A stretch of DNA of 64,000 nt from an uncultured Bacteroidota bacterium (lineage in GTDB: Bacteria; Bacteroidota; Bacteroidia; B-17B0; Aurantibacillaceae): contig CAILKE010000043.1 in the NCBI GenBank assembly GCA_903834765.1, positions 1-64,000 on the forward strand, in the 5' to 3' direction. Shown in pieces: positions 43,897-53,414 of the stretch. The notes under the pieces were generated by a model. That model did no database searches. It saw nothing but the letters and a program-made list of their open reading frames with translations, and was not told the DNA's origin. Position 1 is the first letter of the stretch, and each line of letters opens with the position of its first letter. The translations under genes and the position numbers were made by a program.

Positions 43897-46086
43897 TTAT
43901 CTTAAGTATAACATTTCTCTATACTTAGGTAGTGGCCAAGTTGCATCATCCACTATGTTTTCGAGCTTGTCAACATTATAACGGATGATTTCAAAAAACG
44001 GTTTTACTTTTTCGCAATAAGCATGCGCTTGTTTTTTAGAGTTGTCCAATAAATTTGCTTTACGACGCTCTTCCGTCATATCATCTGCTGCTTTTTTAAT
44101 CGTTGTTACGCGTTCGCTAATTTCTTTGATTAACGAAATTTGTGTGTCGCTTGATTTTTTATAATCGCTACCGCTTAAGATATTTTTTAATCCAACTACA
44201 TTATCTGTTAATGTTTTTTGATAGGTTAATGCCGCTGGAATGATTTGATTATCCACCATATCAGCAATGATGCGCGATTCGATTTGAATTTTTTTAGTGT
44301 ACGTTTCTAAACTTATTTCATAGCGCGCCTCTTGTTCTCTATGATTTAAAATACCTTGACTCTCAAACATCGCTAATGATTTTTTAGAGATCATTGCTTC
44401 TAAAGCACCCGGTGTTGTTGGTATATTATTTAAACCGCGTTTTTTCGCTTCCGCTTTCCAAGCATCTCCGTAACCATTTCCTTCGAAACGAATTTTTTTA
44501 CTTTCGATGATGTATTTTTTTAATATTTGAAAAATTGCTTCATCCTTCTCAACCTTTTTATCCATCAAAGCATCCACATCTTTTTTAAATGAGGCTAATT
44601 GTTCAGCAACAATGGCATTTAACACCGTCATTGGTCCGCCACAGTTAGCGCTGGATCCAACCGCACGGAATTCAAATTTGTTTCCGGTGAAGGCAAAAGG
44701 AGATGTTCTGTTTCTGTCTGTGTTATCTAATAAAATATCAGGGATTCTTCCGATATTCATTTTCAACGCTGTTTTTTCTTCAGGACTCATTTTACCCGAG
44801 TGCACTGATTTTTCTAACTCATCCAACACTTTTGATAATTGCTCGCCTAAGAAAACAGACATGATTGCAGGAGGCGCTTCGTTAGCACCAAGTCGGTGAT
44901 CGTTGTTAGCAGAGGTAATAGAAGCACGAAGCAAATCAGCATGCTCATAAACCGCCTTAACTGTATTAACAAAAAAGGTTAAGAATTGTAAATTTGTTTT
45001 TGGTGTTTTGCCTGGCGACAATAAGTTTTTACCAGTGTTAGTTGCCAAACTCCAGTTGTTATGTTTACCACTGCCGTTAACTCCAGCATAAGGCTTTTCG
45101 TGCATTAATACACGGAAGTTATGACGGATAGCTACTTTTTCCATCACATCCATCAATAATAAATTGTGATCAACCGCTAAGTTTGTTTCTTCAAATACAG
45201 GAGCGCATTCAAATTGAGCAGGCGCTACTTCATTGTGACGTGTTCGAACGGGGATACCTAACAAATGTGATTCGTATTCAAAGTCACGCATGTAAGCTGA
45301 TACACGCTCTGGAATTGAGCCCCAGTAGTGGTCTTCAAGCTGTTGACCTTTTGCAGATGCGTGCCCGAATAAAGTACGACCAGTTTGTTGAATGTCGTAA
45401 CGGATGTTATATAAAGCAGAATCCACTAAAAAATATTCTTGCTCCCAACCTAAAGTAGCAATTACTTTGGTAACGTTTTTATCGAAGTATTGGCAAACCT
45501 CAGTTGCAGCTTTATCTACAGCGTGTAATGATTTTAATAAAGGTGTTTTAAAATCTAAAGACTCACCAGTATAAGAAATAAAAATTGTAGGAATACATAA
45601 GGTTTCTCCCCAAATAAAAGCGGGAGATGTAGGATCCCAAGCCGTGTAACCACGAGCCTCAAAGGTATTACGAATACCACCGTTAGGAAAAGAAGAAGCA
45701 TCCGGTTCTTGTTGAACTAATGCATTTCCACTGAAACGCTCAATGGCGCGACCACCTTCGATGGGTTCAAAAAAGCCATCGTGTTTTTCGGCAGTAGCCC
45801 CGCTTAATGGTTGAAACCAATGTGTGAAGTGTGTTACACCTTTGCTTTGCGCCCAAGCTTTCATACAAGCAGCCACTTGATCAGCCATTTTACGCTCTAC
45901 TATAGTAGCTTGGTTCATGGAGTTTTGAATGCTGTTAAAAGCTTCTTCCGAAAGGAATTCGCGCATCGCATCTAATCCAAAAACATTAGAACCATAATAG
46001 GTTGATACTTGTTTGTTGGTTTTGTTGAACTCAACCGGAGTTCTTTTTACCACATCTTGCATTGCCAAAGTTCGTCTTGTGCTCAT
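43897..46086 (-). CDS. glnA: Glutamine synthetase type III
   Basis: 729 residues, the length of the GSIII (GlnN) class, much longer than GSI or GSII. Makes glutamine from glutamate, ammonia and ATP and is the main entry for ammonium. Motifs: HWFQPLSGATAEKHDGF, GWEQEYFLVD, RTRHNEVAPAQFECAPVFEETN, GVNGSGKHNNWSL, NRTSPFAFTGNKFEFRAVGSSAN. The GSIII-specific C-terminal helical region is intact. Its promoter holds a perfect inverted repeat and a G7 tract, pointing to nitrogen-linked or other specific control. Confidence 0.98.
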   Translation of the reverse strand: MSTRRTLAMQDVVKRTPVEFNKTNKQVSTYYGSNVFGLDAMREFLSEEAFNSIQNSMNQATIVERKMADQVAACMKAWAQSKGVTHFTHWFQPLSGATAEKHDGFFEPIEGGRAIERFSGNALVQQEPDASSFPNGGIRNTFEARGYTAWDPTSPAFIWGETLCIPTIFISYTGESLDFKTPLLKSLHAVDKAATEVCQYFDKNVTKVIATLGWEQEYFLVDSALYNIRYDIQQTGRTLFGHASAKGQQLEDHYWGSIPERVSAYMRDFEYESHLLGIPVRTRHNEVAPAQFECAPVFEETNLAVDHNLLLMDVMEKVAIRHNFRVLMHEKPYAGVNGSGKHNNWSLATNTGKNLLSPGKTPKTNLQFLTFFVNTVKAVYEHADLLRASITSANNDHRLGANEAPPAIMSVFLGEQLSKVLDELEKSVHSGKMSPEEKTALKMNIGRIPDILLDNTDRNRTSPFAFTGNKFEFRAVGSSANCGGPMTVLNAIVAEQLASFKKDVDALMDKKVEKDEAIFQILKKYIIESKKIRFEGNGYGDAWKAEAKKRGLNNIPTTPGALEAMISKKSLAMFESQGILNHREQEARYEISLETYTKKIQIESRIIADMVDNQIIPAALTYQKTLTDNVVGLKNILSGSDYKKSSDTQISLIKEISERVTTIKKAADDMTEERRKANLLDNSKKQAHAYCEKVKPFFEIIRYNVDKLENIVDDATWPLPKYREMLYLR

Positions 46087-46130
46087 GAAATTGTATTTTA
46101 TAGGGGGTTAGTTATGAAATAGTTGTACTT

Positions 46131-46166
46131 TTTGACAAAAGTATGTCAAAAAATGGGGGGGTGCAA
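46131..46166 (-). promoter_or_regulatory. glnA promoter with overlapping inverted repeat
   Basis: Minus-strand TTG (46164-46166) and TACTTTTG (46136-46143) are 20 bp apart. The -7 box is inside the inverted repeat TTTGACA-6 bp-TGTCAAA (46131-46150), so a bound protein would cover it. The spacer also contains a run of seven G/C pairs (46155-46161), a site where slippage would change -33/-7 spacing. Confidence 0.65.
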
Positions 46167-46341
46167 GTAAAAAAGTGAGTTTATTTTAGTTTTTTTGTAA
46201 AAACATTAAATATCAAAAGATTAGTGATTAAATCTTCCTAAGCCGAGTTTAAATAGATAAAAGACTTGTTGCGCTCATTTACTGTTTTTGATTTAAAATG
46301 AAAAGCTATGTTTGACAAAAAAATTATATTAAACTTATTTT

Positions 46342-48546
46342 ATGAAAAAACTATTATTCTTATTTATCCTAATTACTTCATTATCTAAAGCACAAAACGA
46401 TTCAATAGTTGTGTTTTTGTTTTCAGACGACAATAACAATGGTATTTTTGAATCAGGCATGGGAGAAAAGCCAATTATTAATTATTGTTTATCCATTCAA
46501 TATAAACATACTGTTTCTGGCCAGGATGTTTGGAGTTATGGTGGAAGTAGAAGTGATATTAATGGAAGATGTGCATTTCGTTATTTAGGAACTTTAAGCG
46601 CACCAGACTCTAATATTATTTCTGCCGCTGTTGCCTTTCCATCTGATATTATCTATAACGGCGCTCATTTCAGTATAATAAGAAATTTACCTAAAACTGG
46701 CGTAACACAAATTCCTTTATATAGTGTGTTTGGATTTAAAAATGAAAAACTATCATATATAGGTGTTGGTAATAGCCCAGGAATGAGTGGATCTTATCAA
46801 CAATATTGTTTAGGAAGTTCTGTTATGCTAATAACTACCTCTGGTTACTGCAGAAATTATGTAGACATTAATCCAGGCGTTATACCATTTACATATACAA
46901 TTACTAATGGCGTTACAACTAATGTTTATAATGATATGGTAACGATTAATTGGCCTTCAACTGGTATGCCTAGTTGTGGTGCTGGAGGAGGAGCTTACTA
47001 TTTAAATCCAATACCTGAACTTAATGCAGTTGGAGCTTATACGCTTACATATGCAAATGCTATTTCATTTAGTAATATGGGATATAATGATGGATATCCT
47101 TATACCGAATCATTACAATTTATTGTTGATAGTTGTTCGAAAGTTACAGGAGTTAATACTTATGTAGAATGTAGTAATGATTGTTATAAAGGCGGAGGTG
47201 AATATTTTTCGAGCGATGAAGTTATTACATCAACTAACGGCACCTATACAACAATGGCTATTCCTGATTACAATGGAAACTACAATGTATTATCTCCGTA
47301 CAGTGCAACGGCGTATACATTAACAGCTTTGCCTAATGCAGGATTTAGCCATACATGTTCAAGTGTTCCTACTAGCACGTATATTTCTGCATCGTGGACT
47401 AGTAACATTGTAAGATACGATCAACTGGCACAAACATCAACCAGTAATGTTAATTGCTATTCTTTTATTAATACGCCAGTTGGATTAACCGTTCCAGGAA
47501 GCGTATTTCATATTCAGCCTTTTTATGGTATTTCACATCCTAATTATTGCTCAGTTTTAAATCATACAGGTAAATTTTGGGTAAAATTAAGCTCTGATGT
47601 TTCTTTTCAATCATTATCTGCTTCTACTCCAAGTTATACAACTAAATACCCTACAGCTAGTGGTGATAGTATTGTATGGAATATTTCAGATTTAAGACAA
47701 TATGCAAACAATATGAATGGAAGTTTCTTTTCATTAAATATATTAATGAAAACAACTGCAACCGTAGGGAACAATTATTGCTTTAAGTCTGGAGTTATAT
47801 CATTATATCCAGAAACATCATTTACCGATAATGAGAGTAGCAATTGTTGGGTTATTGGTGGACCATTTGATCCAAATTACAAAGAAGTATCTCCAAAAGG
47901 GACAGGACCTCAAGGCTATATTTCAACTTCTACAAATGAATTACTATACACCATTAATTTTCAAAATGTAGGAAATTCTCCAGCAGTTAATGTAAAAGTA
48001 AATGATTTGTTAGATTCTAATGTAGATAAAACCTCATTAAAAATAATTGGCTCAAGCGCTCCTGTTCAAACAAATATAGATGGCACTGGATTAGTTACCT
48101 TTTTGTTTGATAATATTATTTTACCAGATAGTACTCACGATGAACCACACAGTCATGGTTTTGTGACATATAAAATTAATTTAAAACCAAGTCTAGTCGC
48201 AGGTACTCAAATTCATAATTCTGCTGCAATTTACTTTGATTATAATGCTGCTGTGTTAACTAACACTGTATTAAACACCTTGCAAACTGTAACAGAAGTT
48301 CAGGAATTACATTCTGGTTCATTTGAAGTATATCCTAACCCAAGTAATGGTATTGTAACTGTTAATTCTAGTAATGTGATTTCAAAAATTACCATTATTA
48401 ATGTTTTAGGGGAAGTTGTAAAATCAATCACAGTAGACTCTAAGCAAGTAATAGTAGATTTGACTGATTTGAAATCAAACGTGTATTTCTTACAAATAAC
48501 AGATGCTAAAAATCAAACTAGCATTAAGAAAATTGTGAAGGAGTAA
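46342..48546 (+). CDS. Secreted protein with DUF7619-like repeat and T9SS sorting tail
   Basis: 734 residues: signal peptide (1-17, ending SKAQ), an N-terminal SdrD-B-like segment (FLFSDDNNNGIFESGMGEKP), a long Ser/Thr/Tyr-rich region with scattered cysteines, a domain of the DUF7619/DUF11-like type (~515-655; YTINFQNVGNSPAVNVKVNDLLD, SHGFVTYKINLKP, HNSAAIYFDYNA) and a type A Por sorting domain (~665-734, VYPNPSNGIVTVNSS). Likely exported by the type IX system to the cell surface. Specific function not recognised. Confidence 0.87.
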   Translation: MKKLLFLFILITSLSKAQNDSIVVFLFSDDNNNGIFESGMGEKPIINYCLSIQYKHTVSGQDVWSYGGSRSDINGRCAFRYLGTLSAPDSNIISAAVAFPSDIIYNGAHFSIIRNLPKTGVTQIPLYSVFGFKNEKLSYIGVGNSPGMSGSYQQYCLGSSVMLITTSGYCRNYVDINPGVIPFTYTITNGVTTNVYNDMVTINWPSTGMPSCGAGGGAYYLNPIPELNAVGAYTLTYANAISFSNMGYNDGYPYTESLQFIVDSCSKVTGVNTYVECSNDCYKGGGEYFSSDEVITSTNGTYTTMAIPDYNGNYNVLSPYSATAYTLTALPNAGFSHTCSSVPTSTYISASWTSNIVRYDQLAQTSTSNVNCYSFINTPVGLTVPGSVFHIQPFYGISHPNYCSVLNHTGKFWVKLSSDVSFQSLSASTPSYTTKYPTASGDSIVWNISDLRQYANNMNGSFFSLNILMKTTATVGNNYCFKSGVISLYPETSFTDNESSNCWVIGGPFDPNYKEVSPKGTGPQGYISTSTNELLYTINFQNVGNSPAVNVKVNDLLDSNVDKTSLKIIGSSAPVQTNIDGTGLVTFLFDNIILPDSTHDEPHSHGFVTYKINLKPSLVAGTQIHNSAAIYFDYNAAVLTNTVLNTLQTVTEVQELHSGSFEVYPNPSNGIVTVNSSNVISKITIINVLGEVVKSITVDSKQVIVDLTDLKSNVYFLQITDAKNQTSIKKIVKE

Positions 48547-48561
48547 ATATTTCATAAATTA

Positions 48562-48596
48562 AAAAGCTCTGATAATATCATTATCAGAGCTTTTTT
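48562..48596. terminator. Bidirectional terminator
   Basis: Perfect 14-bp stem (AAAAGCTCTGATAA) with a 5-base loop between convergent secreted-protein genes. Confidence 0.9.
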
Positions 48597-48606
48597 ATGT
48601 TGAAAA

Positions 48607-49656
48607 TTAATTAATCACTAATTTTTTAATTGTTATGCCTTTGTCTTTTGTTATATGTAAAAAATAAATACCTTTTGCGGTATTGTTTAATTGAATAGTG
48701 TTTGTGTTTTTGTCGAAAACAACGTTTTCAATACGATTTCCTTGATATGAATATAATTCAATTTCTTTTGTAGTACCATCTATTAGATCAATGTGCACAA
48801 TTGAAGTTGAAGTTGGGTTAGGATAAATTGACAAATCGCTTTCTTTTTTAGTTTCTAAAATGCTAGTTGGAGTGCTAGGTAATGATTTAAAAGAATTAGC
48901 CAAAAACATAACGCTTGAATCATAAACGGCATCGCCTACATCTGCAATGGCAATTTTAAAGTGATATGTTTGTCCTGGAGTAACAGGCACCAATCCAAGT
49001 AAACCAGTTGTAAAACCATCAAAAGCTACATCAGTTCCATTTGTATTATCAATATAATAGGCACAGTTGTTACAAGGGCCGATGCCAGCACTTCCGTTAT
49101 TAATCGAATTTACTGATACCATTGGGGTAGTTGTTCCGGGAACAAATGCAAAATTTGTATTATTATAGCTTCCACCCAAAGGGTTGGGTCCGGTTACTGC
49201 AATTGCAAACGCATCATTAAACACCGAATAAACGTATTCATTGTATTCCTCTGATCCGAAAGAAAAATTGAACGATAAATTTGCATTTGTTGGCACACAA
49301 TCAAATTCAATAACGCAGGCATCATAGGTTTGACCCCCAGCAATGGTGCTAATTAAGGCGTCACCCACCGTTGCATTATCTGCACTTAAGAATGCTCCTG
49401 CGGGATTACTAATCAAACCATTGACTACTCCCGTGCTCATAATAATCCCGCTTCCAAAAGCCATGTTTGACGTGCCAGAATAAAACCCGTATGATTGGGG
49501 AGCACCGGTTACCGTCATGTTTGAAATTGTAAGCCCGATTCCTTGAAAATAATTTGTAAGATCTGCCATGCTTGGAGCAACTGTAAAGGTTAACTGACCA
49601 AAGGCATTTGATAATGAGGCTGTTGTTAACAAAAAAATGAAGGAAAGTCTTTTCAT
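48607..49656 (-). CDS. Secreted choice-of-anchor L protein with T9SS sorting tail
   Basis: 349 residues from the ATG at 49656 (MKRLSFIFLLTTASL), giving a good signal peptide; a longer frame from 49695 is rejected. The N-terminal ~250 residues form a choice-of-anchor L domain: FQGIGLTISNMTVTG, GFYSGTSNMAFGSGIIMSTG, FNFSFGSEEYNEYVYSVFND, a CNNC pair and YHFKIAIADVGDAVYDSSVM. The C-terminal ~75 residues (LSIYPNPTSTSIVHIDL to IKKLVIN) are a type A Por sorting domain. Exported via type IX secretion; function unknown. Confidence 0.88.
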   Translation of the reverse strand: MKRLSFIFLLTTASLSNAFGQLTFTVAPSMADLTNYFQGIGLTISNMTVTGAPQSYGFYSGTSNMAFGSGIIMSTGVVNGLISNPAGAFLSADNATVGDALISTIAGGQTYDACVIEFDCVPTNANLSFNFSFGSEEYNEYVYSVFNDAFAIAVTGPNPLGGSYNNTNFAFVPGTTTPMVSVNSINNGSAGIGPCNNCAYYIDNTNGTDVAFDGFTTGLLGLVPVTPGQTYHFKIAIADVGDAVYDSSVMFLANSFKSLPSTPTSILETKKESDLSIYPNPTSTSIVHIDLIDGTTKEIELYSYQGNRIENVVFDKNTNTIQLNNTAKGIYFLHITKDKGITIKKLVIN

Positions 49657-49767
49657 TGATAGTATAATTTTAAAAAAATGAACTAAATCAAACAAATGAG
49701 CCGTTTGAATAAGAATGGCTTATTGAAATAGGTATAATTATGAGTAAAAATGTTATTTTTACGTTCG

Positions 49768-51816
49768 ATGAATTTTTTGTTTCCTACATTTTTAATCGGA
49801 TTAGCGGCGATAGCTATTCCTATTATTATTCATCTTTTTAATTTCAGGAAATACAAAAAAATATATTTCACGAATGTTCACTTTCTAAAGGAATTAAAAC
49901 AAGAAAGCGACAGTAAATCCAAATTAAAAGAATGGCTCATTTTAGCGATGCGTATTTTAGCCATTACCTGTTTGGTATTTGCCTTTGCGCAGCCTTTTGT
50001 TCCTGGTAAAGTAAGAGCCACACTAAGCGATAAAGCCGTTAGTATTTATATAGATAACAGCTTTAGTATGGAAAGCGTTAATAAAAAAGGAACGCTTTTA
50101 GAAAACGCTAAATTATACGTCACAGAGATTGCAAATACGTTTAGCGCAAACGATCAGTTTCAATTACTCACTAATGATTTTGAAGGCAAACATCAACGCT
50201 TTATTTCCAAAGAAGAATTCATCGAACAATTAAACGAAGTGAAGATCTCTTCGGCTACACGAGCCTTGACAGATGTGATTAAGCGTCAACAAGATTTTTT
50301 GCAAAATAGTTCTTCTAAAAACAAACGAATATTTTTAGTGAGTGATTTTCAAAAAAACGCAGCCGCGTTTAACAAAGCTGATGTTGATACAAGCCTTGTC
50401 ATTACTTGCATTCCCATTGCCTCTTCCGAAATCAATAACGTCTATATTGATAGTGTGTGGTTTGAAACACCAGTTCAGCAATTTGGCACACAGCAAATCA
50501 TTCATGCCGCGGTTATTAATAAAAGCAATAAGGATATTGAAACAGGAACACTCAAACTATTTATTAATGATAAGCAAGTGTCATTAAGTTCGTATAGTGT
50601 GACGGCTGGAAACAAGCAGGATGTCAGCATTGGTTTTACAGTGAAAGACAAAGGAATTAATAAAGGGCTGTTAAGTATTGAAGATTATCCGATAACGTAT
50701 GATGATAAATTTTATTTCAGTTTTGATGCACAAACTACCATTCATTCCTTAGTCATTAATGGTAAAGACACCAAAACAGCAGGCAATTTTAAATCGTTGT
50801 TGCAAGACGATAGTATGTTTGTGTATAACGAAAATACTGAGGTTTCCATTGATTATAGTTTATTTCCAAAAGAAAACATTATTATTTTAAATGAATTATC
50901 TTCATTGACATCTGGATTATTAGCAGAGTTACAAAAGTTTATAAGTAATGGTGGCAGTGTGGTTTTATTCCCTAGTAAAAAAGCAGATGTAGCTTCTTAT
51001 AATTTAGCTTTTCAAAACTTAGAATTACCACAAATAATGGCCTTTGATACGGTTCGCACAAAAACGCAGTCTATTAAATTTGAACAAGGTTTATACGAAG
51101 GTGTGTTTGATAAGATCAACCAGCAAATGGATTTGCCAATGGTTTTGCAGCATTATGAGTTTAAACAAACAACCAATAGTTCAACCCAAAATATCGTGTT
51201 GCTGCAAAATGGCAGTCCGCTTATTTCTCAACACAATATTAGTAACGGAAAACTCTATTTATTTGCTATTCCGAGTGATGCGGCTTGCTCTAACTTTTTG
51301 AAACATGCGCTCTTTGTACCAACAATCATTAAAATGGCGATCTTGAGTTTAAAGCCTTCGCCTATTTATTATAAAACATCTTCTAACGAGGCCATTACCA
51401 TCCCTTCTGTTTCTAATTTTGCAGAGAAGCCTCTACACATTATTAAAGACGACAAAAAAGTGGATGTGATTCCAGAGCACCGATTGGTAAATAATGCCAC
51501 AACCATATTTACACAAAATCAATTAACAGAAGCTGGGCAGTACGAAGTGATAGAAAATACTGCCGTTTTGAAAGGGTTAGCTTTTAACTATGACAGGAAA
51601 GAATCGGATATGAATTTTTATACCAAAGAAGAATTGCAAACTCAATTCGACGAAAAAAATCTTACTAATATTGCGATCATTGAGCCTAATGAAAAAGCTT
51701 TAACAAATGCCTTACAAGAAGCTACAGATGGGAAAAAATTATGGAAATTATTTTTATTTTTAGCCTTGGTATTTTTACTAAGTGAAATTTTAATTATAAG
51801 ATTGTTTAAAAACTGA
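49768..51816 (+). CDS. BatA/VWA-like membrane protein
   Basis: 682 residues from the ATG at 49768 (MNFLFPTFLIGLAAIAIPII); an ATG six codons earlier is possible. N-terminal BatA domain: membrane helix, IIHLFNFRKYKKIYFTNVHFLKEL, second helix (LILAMRILAITCLVFAFAQPF), then a von Willebrand A-like domain with a MIDAS-type IDNSFSMES, a glutamine-amidotransferase-like C-terminal part (IIILNELSSLTSGLLAELQKFISNGGSVVLFPS) and a last helix at the C terminus. Bat proteins of Bacteroidota are linked to envelope stress. Likely co-transcribed with the dihydroorotase-family gene, ~100 bp on. Confidence 0.88.
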   Translation: MNFLFPTFLIGLAAIAIPIIIHLFNFRKYKKIYFTNVHFLKELKQESDSKSKLKEWLILAMRILAITCLVFAFAQPFVPGKVRATLSDKAVSIYIDNSFSMESVNKKGTLLENAKLYVTEIANTFSANDQFQLLTNDFEGKHQRFISKEEFIEQLNEVKISSATRALTDVIKRQQDFLQNSSSKNKRIFLVSDFQKNAAAFNKADVDTSLVITCIPIASSEINNVYIDSVWFETPVQQFGTQQIIHAAVINKSNKDIETGTLKLFINDKQVSLSSYSVTAGNKQDVSIGFTVKDKGINKGLLSIEDYPITYDDKFYFSFDAQTTIHSLVINGKDTKTAGNFKSLLQDDSMFVYNENTEVSIDYSLFPKENIIILNELSSLTSGLLAELQKFISNGGSVVLFPSKKADVASYNLAFQNLELPQIMAFDTVRTKTQSIKFEQGLYEGVFDKINQQMDLPMVLQHYEFKQTTNSSTQNIVLLQNGSPLISQHNISNGKLYLFAIPSDAACSNFLKHALFVPTIIKMAILSLKPSPIYYKTSSNEAITIPSVSNFAEKPLHIIKDDKKVDVIPEHRLVNNATTIFTQNQLTEAGQYEVIENTAVLKGLAFNYDRKESDMNFYTKEELQTQFDEKNLTNIAIIEPNEKALTNALQEATDGKKLWKLFLFLALVFLLSEILIIRLFKN

Positions 51817-51912
51817 CAGAAAAGACAAATTGACTAAAGAGATTTAAAGGACAGTAATAACTTTTTTGTGAACTCTAATCCTCTGTACCTCTGTGTTGAA
51901 AAAACTAAAAAC

Positions 51913-53178
51913 ATGAACATACTCATCAAACAAGCCACTATCGTTGATACTACAAGTTCTTTTAACGGGAAGATTATGGATATTTTAATTGAGAAAGGCA
52001 ATATAACTCAGTTGAAAAAAAACATTGCTAGCGAAAAAAACTATAAAACCATTGAAGCAGATGGTTTATGTGTTTCGGTTGGTTGGTTAGACATGCAAGT
52101 GAATTTTTGTGATCCAGGAAATGAGCATAAAGATACATTGGAAAACGGATTAAAGGCCGCTGCAAAAGGTGGTTTTACAGGTGTTTGCGTTATGAGTGGC
52201 ACAAACCCGCCCTTACATAATAAAGCGCAAATTGAGTATGTGAAAAACAGAGCGAAAGATAGTTTGGTAGATGTATTTCCTATAGGCACAATCAGTTATA
52301 ATCAAGAAGGAAAAGATTTATCAGAGATGTATGATATGCAAATGGCAGGCGCTTTAGCGTTTAGTGATTATAAAAAGCCGATTAAAGACGCCGGCTTAAT
52401 TTTAAGAGCACTGCAATATTCGGCAAATATTAATAGTTTTATTATCACGCACTGTGATGACAAAACGATTTCACATGACGGACAAATGAACGAAGGCATT
52501 ACGTCTACAAAGCTTGGTTTGAAAGGGATTCCGGCCTTGGCTGAAGAATTAATGATACAACGTAATTTACAAATTTTAGAATATACTGGCGGCAAAATTC
52601 ATTTCCCAACCATTAGTACGAAGGGTAGCGTGGAGCTAATTAAAAAAGCGAAAGCAAACGGATTAAGCGTAACGGCCGGTGTAGCGGCTCACAACCTTTT
52701 GTTGGATGAAACAGAATTAGAAAGATTTGATACCAATTATAAAGTGAATCCGCCATTACGCAGTAAAGAAGATGTGACTGCCGTTCGTAAAGCTTTAGAA
52801 AACGGTATCATTGATGTGGTGGTGAGTGATCATAACCCACAAGATATTGAAAGCAAAGATTTGGAATTTGATTTAGCTAACAACGGGATCATTGCCTTGC
52901 AAACAGCCTTTAATTGTATGGTTACAGGAGTCGCTAAACTAACGCGTGATAAAATCGCAGAATCTCTAGCTGAAAATCCACGACATATTTTAGGGTTAGC
53001 AAACGAAACAATCAAAGAAAATGTGAAAGCAAATTTAACCTTGTTTACATTGAACGATAAAACAACCTTCACTGAAAAAGACAACGCTTCTAAATCGAGT
53101 AACTCTCCTTTCATTGGGAAAACGCTTAACGGCAAAGTCCTTGGTGTAATTAATAACGGTAAGTTGGTGTTGAATTAA
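51913..53178 (+). CDS. pyrC: Dihydroorotase-family protein with altered metal ligands
   Basis: 421 residues from the ATG at 51913; a GTG 45 bp upstream falls in a repeat-like stretch and is rejected. Amidohydrolase of the dihydroorotase kind (GWLDMQVNFCDPGNEHKDTLENGLKAAAKGGFT, THCDD, STKLGLKGIPALAEELM, DTNYKVNPPLR, VSDHNPQD). Pyrimidine biosynthesis is the family role: closing carbamoyl-aspartate to dihydroorotate. Oddity: the HxH metal pair normally in DMHxHxRDPG is replaced by Gln62 and Asn64, and His-rich positions later are also partly changed. Such a protein may be inactive and structural, as described for pyrC' partners of aspartate transcarbamoylase, or use another metal site. Confidence 0.85.
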   Translation: MNILIKQATIVDTTSSFNGKIMDILIEKGNITQLKKNIASEKNYKTIEADGLCVSVGWLDMQVNFCDPGNEHKDTLENGLKAAAKGGFTGVCVMSGTNPPLHNKAQIEYVKNRAKDSLVDVFPIGTISYNQEGKDLSEMYDMQMAGALAFSDYKKPIKDAGLILRALQYSANINSFIITHCDDKTISHDGQMNEGITSTKLGLKGIPALAEELMIQRNLQILEYTGGKIHFPTISTKGSVELIKKAKANGLSVTAGVAAHNLLLDETELERFDTNYKVNPPLRSKEDVTAVRKALENGIIDVVVSDHNPQDIESKDLEFDLANNGIIALQTAFNCMVTGVAKLTRDKIAESLAENPRHILGLANETIKENVKANLTLFTLNDKTTFTEKDNASKSSNSPFIGKTLNGKVLGVINNGKLVLN

Positions 53179-53180
53179 GA

Positions 53181-53218
53181 ATCGCTTGTCATCGCAAGTG
53201 CCTCTTATACGAAGCGAT
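53181..53218. repeat. Intergenic repeat with inverted ends
   Basis: ATCGCTT ... AAGCGAT bracket a degenerate copy of the well-known bacterial intergenic repeat of the type GTCATTGCGAG...CGAAGCAATC. It is immediately after the dihydroorotase-family gene. Confidence 0.45.
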
Positions 53219-53265
53219 CTCACGCTTTGTTTGTTACTGCTGAACTCTATTCAACATTTCATGAG

Positions 53266-53286
53266 ATTCCGAAACAAGTTCGGAAT
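53266..53286. repeat. REP-like palindrome
   Basis: ATTCCGAA-ACAAG-TTCGGAAT: 8-bp perfect stem with the loop ACAAG. Same family as palindromes at 18774-18794 and 57358-57378, but with different paired flanks. Confidence 0.6.
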
Positions 53287-53383
53287 GAACACATGTCACA
53301 TTGCGCGATGAGCTAAAATATAAATCGCCATATTTCCCTTATTTGTCTCCATAAACAACCTTATTTTATTGAATTGTTTTGTG

Positions 53384-53391
53384 TATTTTTG
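53384..53391 (+). promoter_or_regulatory. Candidate -7 box of clpX (TATTTTTG)
   Basis: Matches TAnnTTTG, 23 bp before the clpX ATG; no -33 at ideal spacing. Confidence 0.45.
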
Positions 53392-53414
53392 CACCTCAAT
53401 AGTAGTTTCAAATC

